NCBI GenBank assembly: GCA_013368315.1
Contig: JAACJM010000163.1
Coordinates: 1-64,000 of the forward strand
Direction of reading: 5' to 3'
From: Tetrapyrgos nigripes
Lineage: Eukaryota; Basidiomycota; Agaricomycetes; Agaricales; Campanellaceae
Length of the DNA stretch: 64,000 nucleotides
Position numbers and translations under genes: made by a program. Shown piece after piece: positions 11,546 through 24,400 of the stretch; the stretch's first letter is position 1; the number at the start of each line of letters is the position of its first letter. The notes below the pieces were generated by a model. It was not told the DNA's origin, did not search any database, and saw nothing but the letters and a program-made list of their open reading frames with translations.

Positions 11546-11756
11546 ATATGTTTTATAACAAAGTAGTTGTACAGACATTCACTACAGAAATAAGTAGTGT
11601 TACAGGTTTATGAGAAGCAGAAGATAGACGAGGAAGAGAAACGAGAAGTGTTAAAGGTTTACAATTACAAGTCCACAACATCGGGAACCAAAAATGAGAA
11701 ACGGAATCACAAAGTTAAGTAAGTAGGTGAGGAAAATAAGTAAAGAAAGTCAAACA

Positions 11757-13285
11757 TCATTTAGAACTTTTTGAAGCTTTGGTAGATGAAGAACGACCAG
11801 CATGAGTGTTTTTGGCACCTCCCTTCAATTTTTTAGAAGGGGACAGAGCTTCATCGGAGCTGGAGTGACCGTTTTCAGAGCCATGAAGACGCTTGCACGG
11901 AGATGGAGGTGAGTTAGGGTAATCGCGGAAAATAACATCATAGAATTTGTGAAGCTGTGCGGTAGTTGACGGAAGTTCGTGCAGCATGGATATGTTGAGG
12001 TGACCGGTTGGTGTACCAAAATTGGCACTAAAGGGAAGATCAGTTGAGTGAATGAGGTATTAGGCTGAGACAAACTTACAATCGGACCCAAAAAACGACG
12101 GCAAATTGTGTGCCAGGCATGAAGACATTGTGATACTCAGAAGGGTGGACAATGACGCCGTCTGCGTTGAGAACGTTCGGAGTGACGACACAGATATTGG
12201 AGAGGTCATGTTCTTTGGTGAGACTCGTATTTGTGGAGATCGTCATTCAAAGCATGAGACTTGATAAAAGGATCAACTTGTTTCAACAGTGCAAGACTAG
12301 GAAAATCAGATACAGCGATAAACTGGCCTGAGTGTTCAAAGTCATCACAACCACAACAAGCACAACATCGAGGAGGGACATAGATGGTTTTCTGACGGTA
12401 AGCGGACATGCAGCTCAATATAGTAGAGAGGGGTACTTCTTGAGGCCAGCTCTCTCTTTGTTCCGAGAAATCCAGCATGCACAAATCTGGTTGATCAAAT
12501 GTAGGAGCACGTAGATGTTGCAGTTGTGCTTCTGAAACAATGTGATTGTCATCGCCATATTCAAACAACCTATCAGTAATTGGGCCAAAGGTGCGAGCAA
12601 GAACTTTGCGAATAATCGAAAATTGATCTTCAGAGGGAAAAGAAAAACAAGAAGTATCAGGATAATAAAACAAAAACATTTGAGCGAGATCTTTATGACA
12701 TAAACTTGACAACATCTTCATGCGAGCAGCAAAAAATCGGGATATGACATCTGAGAGAACTTTTGATTGACTTTGAAAATCTTGAGTGTGAATCCGGTAT
12801 TCAACACTTTCATATCTCGTTCTCGTTTTGACCAGGATTGTCATGACAAGTTGAGGGAGATAATCCAGCGACTCAAATGAACAGCTAATAAAGTCAGCAC
12901 TGTGATCACTCAGAAGCCAATGATCGCGATCTGCATACACATCAGGTCGGATTACAGCGTACAGCACCTTCTCCCCAAGGAGATGACTAAAGCCTGGTCC
13001 GAGTTTCTGGTCTACAAACAGGTACTTTGCATGGTATTGATGCTCAGCGGTAGGTAACAATTCGGTGTTACTCATAGAGAAATTGTCAACAACAAATCTA
13101 GCAATCTGTTCAGCTCGCGTATGTTTCAGTTGTTTATTGGGCGCATAGCGATCAATTCGACGTTGTATTTGACAAAGGTCCAGGACAGGCAGTCGTTCCA
13201 AATATTGAGACAGACTCTCAGTTGGAAGAGAAAGAAAGATAGGATCAGCAGCAGCAGCTTCACGAAGGTAATCAACGAGTCTCAT
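11757..13285 (-). CDS. Uncharacterised protein with a central Cys cluster
   Basis: The first long frame (13285-12206, 359 codons) starts MRLVDYLREAAAADPIFLSL, contains the PxxxLCQIQRRIDRYAPNKQ block, and ends with YVPPRCCACCGCDDFEHSGQ. CCACCGCDDFEH could be half of a zinc-binding cluster. Coding then continues in another frame (SNICVVTPNVLNADGVIVHP), through a clear 52-nt intron (12079-12028, GTAAGT...TTTAG), to a Ser/Lys-rich tail ending KASKSSK at 11757. The shift near 12,240 is either a +1 frameshift or a 40-nt intron with weak borders. No other stop interrupts it, so it may be functional (about 480 residues). The Cys block recalls those accompanying Helitron or KDZ transposases in mushrooms, but I cannot assign it. 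Confidence 0.55.
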
Positions 13286-13289
13286 GGCA

Positions 13290-14049
13290 GATGGTGATGA
13301 ATGAATTCTGAGATGAGACGGATTGATATATAACTATTTTTTTTTCCAATTTCCAATCCAATGATTGCTATGGAATCGCGGAGAACGACGGAGAATTAGG
13401 AACAAGTCACATGAAAGCTGTTCCCGTGGATCAATTTATCAATCATCAAGAACTGCGCGTACAGCCTGGTACTGGTGTGTGCTATACCGTGAAATAGTTC
13501 ACCATGAGCAGCAAATACACAGCTTGAAAGAAGCCGACGACGAGTTCTTGCTGTTGCACAGGTAGTAGAAAAATGGACATCTTCCGGAGATCTCCAGCGA
13601 GATTCAAACTCCGCTCGGCAGTGACAGCAGCTCCACTCGGTTGGACACTCCCTCTTCCTCCCTTCGGTTGGAGTCGGGGATCGCGAGCACTCGTATCAAC
13701 GTCGGGTAAACTCTCTTAGTTCTCTCAGTGTCAAGCTTTCACTGTTGATTGAGTTGAAGTTCGCATCTGACAGTCATCAGCCTGAGGGGGATACAGAAGT
13801 ATGACTAAAGTTAAGTGCTTTTTTTCTTCTTTACCCAATGAAGGAAATGTATGCCACCATTGCGTGTGGCAATGATGAGGCTCAAAAGAAAGTGAGTGGT
13901 GAGCACTAAATGAGCGCTGTCAACTGTTTGGTACCGACTTCTTTCAGATTCCGAGCCAGGGATTAGGAAGTAAATCTTGAGAAAAGCGTATATCCAAATT
14001 CCATGGCCACACTAAGAACGAGTCCCTAAGGGGCCTCGTAATAATTTAC
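13290..14049. other. 5' flank of the Cys-cluster gene and an inverted dispersed repeat
   Basis: 13,320-13,335 (minus TATATATC) could be a TATA element about 45 bp upstream of the start at 13285. About 13,840-13,960 is the reverse complement of the repeat at 1,690-1,830. GGGGCCTCGTAATAATTTAC precedes the copia LTR. The 66-codon ORF at 13365-13565 has no support. Confidence 0.5.
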
Positions 14050-15067
14050 TGTTGGAATTTTGTATTGATCTATATTTGGACAAACAGCTTCATATCTCTT
14101 TTCCACTTCATTAGTATACACAATCCACTTGTTCCACCTATGAACCACCTACACACCACTATGCTCTATCTTTACTTCATACTGATATCAGACATTACAT
14201 CGTTATATCTACTTTACACCACATAGCTATACACATGCAGCATGTAGTTTTATTTACTGACTCACTCAGCCACAGTAGCTAACAGTATGTAATTTAGAGC
14301 CTCAATCAGATTTGTTGCCTCACTTGTTTGACAAGTGTCTACAGTAGCTGCGAAAATTGGAAAGTGGCTGTGTGGACGTGTCATCCCTCCTTCTCCTCAT
14401 CGTACCCAGCCTCTATAGTACAGTAGAGCCTCATAATACACCTAAGAAAGTTGTAGGCAGCTAGTAACTGCTATTACCTACTATAATAACGAAAAGGATA
14501 CATAAAAACAGATACAATAGCACTGCAATGGGCAGACACAGTAAAATGCTCTTCCTGTTCAAACCTGGTGTCTAGTTACTAGGAATTGACTGATAGATCT
14601 TCAAGGCACCTTTCTAGAGCTCCCAGATTCATTGGCTATCTCGGAACTTGATCCACACTCTCTGAGGAATCATACAGCCCAGAAGTGGATACACGGCCTT
14701 CCTCAGTCATTGTACAGCTCCGGTTTTCTATTTGGGTGGAAGGGAATGACTCTTCCAGTCTATAGACAGCTTTTTACTCCCTATTTGGAAGCTCATTAGG
14801 GAGGAGTGCTGAGAACAGCCCTATTATTCCTTTTTCCTAACCTAGGCAGCACCCTGTAGTTTCTCACAGATCTTTCTTAATATTATGGTAGAGAATAGTA
14901 GCTACTAGCTGCCTACAACTTTCTTAGGTGTATTACGAGGTTCTATTGTGCTGTAGAGGCTGGGTACAATGAGGAGAAGGAGGGATGACATGTCAACACA
15001 GCCACTTTCCAAATTTGGTAGCGGCATCAATTTTCGCAGCTACTGTATATCCTCAATTATATTCTCA
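14050..15067 (+). mobile_element. 5' LTR of a Ty1/copia element, split by a MITE
   Basis: The LTR starts TGTTGGAATTTTG, a common copia start, and ends ...ATTCTCA. Subtracting the MITE (14,342-15,045 plus one TA) leaves about 312 bp. The end is fixed by the primer-binding site that begins three bases later. The matching 3' LTR is absent because the element is truncated near 37,890, so the LTR start is inferred from sequence type only. Confidence 0.65.
14340..15047. mobile_element. TA-flanked MITE with 150-bp inverted arms
   Basis: The element is 14342-15045 (704 bp), flanked on both sides by TA. It starts CAGTAGCTGCGAAAATT and ends with the inverse. The arms (about 14,342-14,490 and 14,880-15,045) are inverted repeats that share the ACACAGCCACTTTCCAA, CCTCCTTCTCCTCAT, GGTGTATTA and GTTGTAGGCAGCTAG strings. 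The TA duplication and CAGT start fit Tc1/mariner/pogo mobilisation. No transposase is encoded. Confidence 0.8.
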
Positions 15068-15069
15068 TA

Positions 15070-15081
15070 GGTTATGGGCCC
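15070..15081 (+). promoter_or_regulatory. Copia primer-binding site for a half initiator tRNA-Met
   Basis: GGTTATGGGCCC is the complement of the anticodon arm of eukaryotic initiator tRNA-Met (GGGCCCAUAACC). Drosophila copia and relatives prime reverse transcription from a cleaved initiator tRNA at this internal site. It sits just after the LTR end. Confidence 0.75.
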
Positions 15082-15125
15082 CACCCTAGCCTAAGCATAT
15101 CTCATCGTCTAGCTCTCGACATTGT

Positions 15126-17146
15126 ATGACTAGTAGCTCACAATGCTACAATTCAAGGCACAGATCGCCAGCACCCAGGGTCAAAAACTCCAAACAGATA
15201 ATCAGATCACAATCAGGATCCAGAAACCAATCCAGAAGAGGCAGTCCCAGACAGCAGCTGTACATCCCACCAGAACCAAATCTCCCCTGCACATACCAAG
15301 CACACGTATACAATTTTGACAATTATATTGACTGTTTTTGGGACCTAGAAAGCAGAGAATTCTATCAGTGCAACAAGACAGCACATCCCTGCTCAAATTA
15401 CTATAATTCCATCCCATTACCACCAGAAGCAAACCCAAATCCTTGTGGAAGAATAGTAAACAGAGGGCAAGAACCACTTATCAACAGACATTGAGAATGA
15501 ACTGCACCACTGCCACCCAATCCACTCGTATTTCCACCTCCAGGACAGCCACAGCAGGCTGCACCACAGCTGTTGTCATCATCAGTACCAGAGGCCCCAG
15601 AACCATTGAAAGATACATCACCACCTCCATCACAGCCTCCATTGCGTCATTCATCCTCAGATCCAGATTCAGATCCAGAACCACCATCTAATCCATTGCT
15701 GACTCCACCCAACTCAGACAACAAAATAGATTCAGATGACGATGACAGTATGTCCAAGGCCAACAAGGCATTTGATAAGGTGACCCAGTTGAATAAGGAT
15801 GGCACAAACTGGGGTACATGGGTCACTAGGGTAGAAAGAGCAGTGAAGTCTATTGGATATGCCAGGTATTTGACCACAGAACCCACATCAGCACAGACAC
15901 AGGAGGATGGAGACCTTTTGAACGGTATCATCAGCATATTGCCAGATTTGATTTTTAGGTGATACAAGAATAAAACAACAACAAAGGATCTATGGGATGC
16001 ATTGAAAACCAAATATGACACAAAGAACCCACTCACAGAAGCCAGCTTGGTAAAGTGACTTTTCTCCCTCACATGTACCAATCCCAGCTCTTAAGATCAG
16101 CTAACATCTTGATTGACTTATTGCCATTATGGATGAATTAGCAGATTGTGGCATTGACATTCCCCCTATCATCTCATCGACTCCTGACACATACTGAGCC
16201 ACTGTCACTGCCCTCGTCACCATTTACAGAGATGAACCAGCCAAATTAACACCATAAATGCTGATAGCAGCTATTCGTGCTGAAGCTCAAGGCAAGAATG
16301 CTAGTCATGACACCAAATCTCAAAATTCTGCCAACTATTCTAACAATAATTTCTGAGGCAGAGGACGAGGCAGAGGCAGAGGTAGAGGAGGAAATGGAGG
16401 TAGAGGAAATAGCAGAGGAGGAAGAGGCAGATCATCATTCAGAGGTCAGGGAAATTTCAGAGGAAGAGGCCAAGGTTCGGGAGGAGGTAATTGGCAAGGA
16501 CAAAACCAGACATGAGAGGAACCAAACTGTTACAGCTGTGAAAGACTTGGTCATTTCTCCAAAGATTGCTCATTGAAGCATGTACCACATGCTAATGTTG
16601 CCAGGGAACACAAAGACAATAGGAACTATACAGACAATAGGAACAACAGAGATAACAGAGAAGATAGGGGACAACAGAGGAACGGAAAGAACAGGGAAAC
16701 AGCAGGAAGTGCCAGGGAAAGGAAGAAAGAAGATAGTGACAAAGAAAGCTGGATGGCTATTGAAATCCCATCTATCGAAGATCCCATTGATTTCCCTGTC
16801 ATTGATTGCTCCGATATCGCTGAAGAAGCGGCTTTCACAGCATTGGAACATACACCACCAATTCTATTCGACTCTGGATGGTCATCCCACATGTCACCAC
16901 TCTGAGATCAATTACACAACTACTAGACTATTCCCACTCACCAAATCCAAGCTGCCAATGCTGATACATTTACTTCGCAAGGGAAAGGCACCCTACACAT
17001 TGAGACAGTTGATACAAAGGAGAAACCCCACTTCATTCCATTACGTGACACACTCTATTGCCCAAATATGCCAAACACACTTATCTCATTGGATATGTCA
17101 TTCATATTGAAGCAGGAAATATGGTTATTTCAAAACAAGGACAAAG
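15126..17146 (+). pseudogene. Copia gag-protease region, interrupted
   Basis: A Pro/Ser/Asp-rich lead (15,500-15,740) is followed by a gag domain (MSKANKAFDKVTQLNKDGTN WGTWVTRVERA, then KNKTTTKDLWDALKTKYD). A zinc knuckle lies near 16,530 (CYSCERLGHFSKDC, Cx2Cx4Hx4C), preceded by an Arg/Gly-rich stretch. The retropepsin reads ILFDSGWSSHMSPL (canonical DSGATSHMSP) around 16,860. The start of the pre-integrase (GNMVISKQGQ) is cut at 17,146 by chromovirus A. TGA stops fall after LPDLIFR, after EASLVK and after SSHMSPL, each at an expected Arg codon. The body continues at 35,983. Confidence 0.85.
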
Positions 17147-17675
17147 TGTCAAGGTTGCTGGTACACTCAAATAAACACCCAAGTCACACACTAAGAGAAC
17201 AGATACAAAGCAGATAGATTGAGAGAGATATAGATGAGGAAAGAGAGAGAGATATAGATGAGGAAAGAGAGAGAGATATAGATGAGTAGGCTGACTAGGC
17301 TCTACACTGTGTAGTAGTACGGAGCAGAGATGAAGTGAACGAACTAGGGAATCAGTTACAAAAGATGTCAAGTATATATAAGAAATGCAAAGGGATGAGA
17401 GAAAGTAAGTAAAAATAGAATAGTGCCATATGGTTAAGAAAGATAGGAAGATCAGATCAAAGATAGGAAGAACAGATAAGAGATAAGAAAGATAGGAAGA
17501 TAGGAAGATTGATTGACAGTTATTATAGAGTTTAATAGGTGCTATAAGGTTTTAAAGCCAGTAATATAAGGTTAAAAGGTTTATTGAGGGAATGTGATGG
17601 ACAAATGATCAGAGAATGGGTTCAATAATGAAGTAAGAGAAGAAAGAGGACAAAGAACTGTAGCAGTTTGTGACA
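17147..17675 (-). repeat. 3' LTR of chromovirus A
   Basis: On the minus strand it starts TGTCACAAACTGCTACAG and ends GTACCAGCAACCTTGACA. A polypurine tract (GCTTAAAGAGGGGGTAA) lies directly upstream at 17,692-17,676. Its predicted transcript start carries AGTTCGTTCA, 30-35 nt after a TATATA box. GATAGGAA-type short tandem repeats fill part of U3. Confidence 0.9.
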
Positions 17676-17689
17676 TTACCCCCTCTTTA

Positions 17690-18913
17690 AGCTCTGCTTT
17701 TGCCTGGAGCACACATGTACTTTTCCAAATATCCCCCATACTAATTCCCATTGACCGTAGTGTAGATCCTAATTGTACGAGGTTTGGTGGACAATATGCA
17801 TCTGGATGTTGTTAATGGAAGGTTTCAATCATATCCTTCAGTTTTGTCAATCCTGATGCTGGTTCCCATGAATTTTCTGAGTCCACCGATTTCTAGTTGG
17901 TTTCGAATCCAAAATTGCTTTGACATCATATTCATCATCTTCTGGAAGCAATTCAGCTGGTTCACCTGGGTAGTTCATTCGAAGCATAGAAGACCAGATG
18001 GATCTCCCAGGTGTTCAGTAATTTGAGACAGTAGTTAACTTTGCTGATTACATCAGTGATCTTGAATGGTCCATGATGACAATTTGCCAACTTAGCTTTT
18101 GGCCTCATTGTTTTCAAGTTCTTCCCATCCAATAGTACCTTGTCTCCAACTTTGAATTTCACCCCTTCTTTTACATGATCCATATGTTGTCTCTTCATCA
18201 GCTCTGCGGCAGTCGTCAGACTTGCTTTCAACTCTTCCCATAGTACTTCTAAGTTCTGAAGGTGTTCTTCTACTTTTGGGACATGTGAAGAAGGATTGAT
18301 TGAGGGGAAGAGTCGAGGAAGATATCCATGAAGTAATTCAAAAGGTGATTTCCTGGTAGCGGAGTGGATTCGAGTGTTATGGCAAAACTCTGCATATGGC
18401 AAGTATTTGACCCAGTCGTCTTGTCTATAGTTGCAAAAGGCTTGTAGATATTGTTCGAACTCTTGATTGAACCTTTCGGTCTTGCCATCTGTTTGCAGGT
18501 GATAAGCTGTACTAAGTGCTGAGGTAATACCCCTCATAACCTGACTCGCAAATTGAGGTCCTCGATCTGATATCATTTTATCCCAAAGACCATAACATCG
18601 CCAAGTATTGTTGAATAGCACATCAATTGTACTGTCACTGTCGATATCTTTCCGGCACGGTGAGATTACTATGGTTTTAGTTGATCGGTCCACTGTCACA
18701 TGGATCACGTTGAAGCCTTCGCATTCTGGAAGGTCTGTAATGAAGTCAGTGGTAATCATGCCAAAAGGTCTTTCTGGAGTTTTGTTTGGGATTAATGGTA
18801 CATGTGATGGATGGTTTTGTGCCTTTGTCAATTGGCAAGTAGTGCATCCTTCAACATAATCTCGGATAAATACTGACATACTGGGCCACCAGAATTCTCT
18901 GCTAATCAGTTCG
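17690..18913 (-). pseudogene. Chromovirus A integrase C-terminal part and chromodomain region
   Basis: The long frame 18879-17962 (305 codons) begins SVFIRDYVEGCTTCQLTKAQ (end of the HHCC zinc finger). It shows the DDE core: first Asp in TDFITDLPECEGF, second in ISDRGPQFASQV, Glu in KTERFNQEFEQYL. The GPF/GVDKVLL-like module (FKVGDKVLLDGKNLKT) follows. Six residues (IYAKLG in element B) are deleted before ITSALSTAYH. Below 17,962 the chromodomain is frameshifted, and the frame ends in the ...QAKAELKEGVMS tail seen in B. The other half of the protein lies at 26,479-29,129. Confidence 0.85.
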
Positions 18914-19331
18914 TGTCACGAACTGCTACAGTTCTTTGTCCTCCTTCCTCTTCTACTACATTATTGAACCCATTTTCTGATCATTCATCTATTGCATTTC
19001 CTCTTATATTACTGACTTTGAACCTTATAGAACCTGTCAAACTCTATAATAACTGTCAATCAATCTTCCATTCCATTGATCCTATCTTTACCCTACATTT
19101 CTCCACTTTCTCCTACATTTCTCCTCTTTCTCCTATCTTTCTCCTATCACTTATTCATTGCTCTTCTATATAAACCACTTTAGTTCATTCACTTCGTCTC
19201 TGCTCTGTACTATACTACGCAGTGTAGAGCCTAGTCAGCTTACTCTTATTTCTCTATCTCTCTTAACTCTCAATCGATCTTATTTGTGTGACTTGGGTGG
19301 TTTGACATCAAGTGTATCAACAACCTTGACA
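18914..19331 (+). repeat. 5' LTR of chromovirus B
   Basis: It starts TGTCACGAACTGCTACAG and ends CAACAACCTTGACA. A TATATAAA box lies at 19,167-19,174. About 19 bp present in the 3' LTR between the TATA box and the AGTTC start motif are missing here, which would place the motif (AGTTCATTCA, 19,182) too close to the TATA box; this copy is probably promoter-defective. Confidence 0.9.
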
Positions 19332-19343
19332 CTTGAACGAACT
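19332..19343 (+). promoter_or_regulatory. Putative self-priming site of chromovirus B
   Basis: CTTGAACGAACT follows the LTR end directly. It lacks the usual TGG that pairs with a tRNA CCA tail. Its last ten bases TGAACGAACT are the exact complement of AGTTCGTTCA, the motif 30-35 nt after the TATA box in undamaged LTRs of this family (36,360-36,369; A's 3' LTR). This is the arrangement used by self-primed Tf1/sushi chromoviruses. Confidence 0.6.
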
Positions 19344-19635
19344 CCCATACATCCACATCACTATATTGAGTCTCTTTCTCATCTATCTTCCTATATGTTT
19401 TGATTGCCAGGCAGACAATACTTCGAGTAGACCGCAGACCCACTGTATACTTCAAGTAACAGTGTAGCAACAATCGTCTTCCCCTTTGTATATCCCTTCC
19501 ATCCTGTCTACCACATTCTCTCAGATTCATTTTGAACCTTCTGAATGCTCGCTGGAGTACAATCAACCTCCTCTCCCTCTTCCACTCAATCTTGTACACA
19601 CCGAATACTGGTGTAGCTACACAGAAGGCATTTGA

Positions 19636-21270
19636 GTGGACCCTTGGAGCTACAATCAAAACTTTGTCTGTATACATTGTTGGGTTTGGAAATTGGAACC
19701 AGTTGATGTGATCCTCTCTGTCTATTCATACATAACAGTCACCCTTGACCTCGATACCAAGGAAACTGTTGTTAGGATTACGGGACCTCTGTTCTTCACA
19801 GAGTACAACACACCTACACCGAACCTCACAGACTACAGCACACCTTCTTCCTTCATCCTCGAACCCTCGTTCTGATTTAAAGGGCAGGAGAGAAGGCCCT
19901 AAGAGATTGTGGAAATAGTATATGACAAGTTGACAAACAGAGTCTGCAGATCCAACTCTCCCCTTTGCAGACCATCCACACGCTTACTGGCCCAGATCGA
20001 AACAAGATGCTTATTTCATCACAGACGATGAAGAGAATCCATGGAAGTTCTGCAGCGAACTACCATGTCTTAACAGATACAACAAACAGAGACTTCCTCC
20101 CAACGTTTCCCTTAATTGACCATTTGAAGTTATAACTGATAATCAGGAACTAGAGATTTGAAAGGCACATCCTGTCATCAACTCCGAAAACAAACCAGAC
20201 CAAGGAACATCTACCCCTACAAACACTCAACCAAATCCAGAACCCTCTTCTCTTGCACCACCTGATCCATCTTCCACATCAGATCTGTTACCAGATCCAT
20301 CTTCTAATAATCCATCAACCCCTCCCCGAGATCCTTCTCCCAATCCATCAGAACCAAATGATCCTTCCTCTCCCATAATTCTGTCTACCGAAGGACCATC
20401 TGTAGCCCCTTGTCGTCCAAATCCCTCCCCATCTCCAGATCCATCAGATCCAGACAATTCAGTCATGTCCAACGCAGCACCTAATGACTCTAATAGTACT
20501 TCTGAACAAGGGAGGAAGCCTGACGCCTTCAATGGAGAACAAGATGAGGTGAAGCGATGGTTAGCCTCATTCAACAACTACCTATGTCAGAACAAGGACT
20601 CCAAGGTGTTTATTCCTCTCGTTCTTCACAGGAGAGAAAGGAGGAGATTGGGCAACTCAATGAATTACAGAACAAGAAGAAGATGAAGAGGATGTGAAAG
20701 TTAAACCAGATGAAAGGCAATGGATAACGTTAAAGGAGATAAAGGATAGGTTCAAAAGGGATTTCAAAGCCCTTGCTGCTGATGAGGTTGCGTGATCTAA
20801 GATCAAGAATGCTAGAATGAAGGGAACAGACATTAGTAGCTATAATAGTATCTTTGATACATACGGAGAAGAGTCAGACTACAGAGAAACAGCTCTCCTG
20901 GATTTCTATAAAGCAGGAAGTCGGTGGCGGGAACATGGCAGAAGAAGGACTTCAATGAGTATAGGGAAAGGGCAATGGATCTCCATTTGGAATGGATAAA
21001 CAAGAGAGAGAAAGAACAACGATTGAGATGATTTTCTATGCCAAGAACGAATTCGAGTCCTTCTCAGGGATGGACAGTAGCAAGCGTAAATGTGCTTATG
21101 AATATGGGACCAGGTGCTAACTTGTCCTTTACTCCTCTACCTAAACTAACGCCCAAAGAAAGGGACTGACTCCGAAAAGTAGGAGCATGCTTCACATGTA
21201 GGCAACCCGGACACATGAGTAACGAACAGTACTCTGAGGACTTCAACAGCCCTGAATACTTCTCGAACCT
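19636..21270 (+). pseudogene. Chromovirus B leader and gag
   Basis: A leader frame (19,636-19,875) contains WKLEPVDVILSVYSYITVTL and a Pro/Ser/Thr-rich tail, also found in A. Gag begins near 20,465 (MSNAAPNDSNSTSEQGRKPD), with the capsid-like WLASFNNYL and later TLKEIKDRFKRDFKALAADE, DISSYNSIFDTYG and RETALLDFYKAG. A knuckle-like CFTCRQPGHMS near 21,190 lacks its last Cys. At least two frameshifts and a TGA break it. Confidence 0.75.
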
Positions 21271-21476
21271 TTCTTCCTCATGCTGTTAGGACAGCCAAGA
21301 CTTCAACTCCATTGTTGTCATCTAGTTCACCACCTGTAACCATCATTGTCATCTTCCTCTCATAATGTAATCAAAGATATTTCAGATATGATGAACAAGG
21401 TCAAGGGTTTGGAAGGAGAAGAAAAAGAACAGGCTAGTGTATATTTGAAGGATGTCATGGCGAAAATGATGGATTC

Positions 21477-24400
21477 TTGAAATACTCCCCTGCTATGTTG
21501 TCAGGAGGAACTGTACAGTACACCAGACAATATATGAACAATCGATATCATGTGTTAAACCCCTTTTGTGAGCGTACCTTTCCTTCAGAATTGAGAATGT
21601 CAGCAGTCACCCATAACCGACAGGTACCTTTGATAACACTTAAAACTGAACTTATTGGCAAGATTACTGGCAGAAAAATCGATGCAGAAGCCCTAATAAA
21701 TAGTGGTGCAGAAGGCATTATTATTAACAGCTGTTTCACCCAAGAAAATTGTTTAACTCTTCTCCCTATCAAAAATCCCTTCCCCATATGAAACATTGAC
21801 AGTTCTGAAAACACCATGGGATGGGTATGCCATTACAGCATTCAAAAACTCCACATCTATTCTCAGGACAACAGATCATATCATGAAGAGACAGCTGAAT
21901 TCTATGTTACAGATATTGGAGATCACAATATAATTCTTGGTACCAATTGGTTAGAGGAGCATAACCCAGAGGTAGATTGGTCATTTTCTAAGGTAGACAT
22001 GGTCAGATGTCCTGAAACATGTACTTTGGAACAACCTCCCATTCTCAACCTATGCACCAAGCCCAAACCCTCAAAACCAACAATTATTGACCCACGTACC
22101 AATCACAAGGATTACCAAGTAAAATGGTCAGAACCAATCAGATGGTTTAAACCAATTGCACAGCCAAAGGTTGCGGGTCAGTGTCATCAGGTTCCTATTT
22201 GATCTTTTCATCATCCTTCAGAATCTACAGTTATTTTTACTGAAGAAGACTTCAGTTGGGAGGATGTTCTGAACCAATGGGAACAAGAGGTGTTAGAGAG
22301 CCTGGTTGGGAAAGAAGAGGAATACCTGACATCAGATTCAGAATTACCTATCCATGTCAGATTTACAACCAAGGCTCAAGAACTCGTAGAAGCAGCCCAA
22401 AAGATGAAAGAAGATGTGTCTCTTACAGATAAGATTCCATCCCAATATCATCAGTTCTTACCAGTTTTTGACAAACAAACTTCAGAACGGTTACCGAAAT
22501 GTGGTGAATGGGATCATGCTATCAAACTGAAGCCGGACTTTGAACCTCGTCCCTGCAAAACCTATCCCCTATCCCCTAACAAACAGAAGGAACTTGACAA
22601 TTTCATTGATGAAAATCTAGAAAAGGAGTATATAAGACTGTCAAAGTCTCCTATGGCAAGTCCCTTCTTCTTCATTAAAAAGAAAGACGGAAAGCTACAC
22701 CCTGTACAGGACTACTGAGCATTGAATAAAGGGACCATCAAGAACGAATACCCTTTACCACTCATATCAGAGCTAGTAGACAAACTCAAGGGAGCACAAG
22801 TCTTTTCAAAAATTGATCTTCAATGGGGGTATAATAATGTATGGATAAAGGAAGGAGATGAATGGAAAGCGGGACTTTTTGAACCAATGGTGATGTTCTT
22901 TGGTCTTATAAACTCCCCTGCAATGTTTCAGGCAATGATGAATACTCTTTTTAAGGACCTCATTGATTCAGGAAAAGTGGTTATCTATATGGACGACATC
23001 TTGATCTTTACAGAAACTTTAGAAGAACATCGACAAACGGTCAAACAAGTATCACAATACTTCAGGAGAACGACCTTTATGCCAAACCAGAAAAGTGTAC
23101 CTTCAAAGCCAGCTCAGTAGAATTCCTAGGTCTCATCGTCTCTTACAATACATTAGTGATGGATCCCATCAAAGTCAAAGGCGTTACCGAATGGCCAACA
23201 CCATGAAACGTCAAAGATGTTCAATCATTCTTAGGATTTGGAAACTTCTATTGTCACTTTATACATGACTTCTATTGTCACTTGATACATGACTTCTCTA
23301 AGGTCACTCGACTGCTTTTCGATCTTATGAAGAAAGATGAACCTTGGAAATGGTCTATCAATACAGAAGAAGCCTTTCAGGCACTCAAAGATGTGTTTAC
23401 TTCTTCACCAGTCCTTTTAATGCTGGATCATTCTAAACCATATCAAGTAGAAGTAGATGCTTCCAATTATGCCACAGGAGGTATTCTATCACAGAAAGGA
23501 TCAGACGACAAGTGGCATCCAGTTGCTTAGAGACCAAAAGAAACTATGATATTCACAATAAAGAGTTGTTAGTGATCATACGGGCATTGGAGGCTTGGCA
23601 ACATTACCTTGAAGGTGCACCACATACTATCGAGATCCTCACCGACCACAAAAATCTGGAGTACTTCACCACCTCTCAGAAACTTAGCTGACAACAAGCA
23701 AGGATGGCTCTGTTTCTTACCAGATTCAACTTTATCCTTATCCATAAACCCAGAAGTCTTAATCAAAGTGACCCTCTTTCTCAAAGGCCAGATCATAAAG
23801 AGGGGGTCAAAGACTACAATAAGGATAGAGTGTTACTAGACCTCAAGTTCTTCAGAATTCGAGCTACAAGACCAGGGACAGTGGTTGCAATTGGAGATGC
23901 CGAATTGAGAAGAGGAATCAAAGAATGTCTGAGGAAAGACAAGGAAGTTGTGAGTGCTCTCGAAGTCATCTTAAACAATGGTCCACACTCACTGGTCAAG
24001 AGCTTACAGGAATGGAATTACAAAGACGGGATTATTTTATTCTGAGCCAAAGTCTACATCCCCTACAACAACCAATTACATAGAGACATAGTCAAAATGC
24101 ATCACGATAGTCTCACTGCAGGACACCCAGGCTGGTTCAAGACCTATGAACTAGTTAGTAGAGAATTTTGGTGGCCTGGTATGTCAGTATTTGTTTGCAA
24201 TTACGTCGAAGGATGCGCTACCTGTCAATTGACCAAGGCACAAAACCATCCAACACATGTACCATTGATCCCGAACAATGTTCCAGAACAACCCTTTGGT
24301 ACCATTACCATTGATTTTATCATGGATCTTCCAGAATGCGATGGCTTCAATGCAATTCACGTAACGGTGGACCGATCGACAAAGACAGTAGTCATTTCTC

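Noticed and set aside
16277..16576. Glu-rich 99-codon ORF
   Set aside because: It is the shifted frame of the Arg/Gly-rich zinc-knuckle region of copia gag.
19332..19343. tRNA primer-binding site for chromovirus B
   Set aside because: There is no TGG start complementary to a CCA tail; self-complementarity to the transcript start explains the site better.
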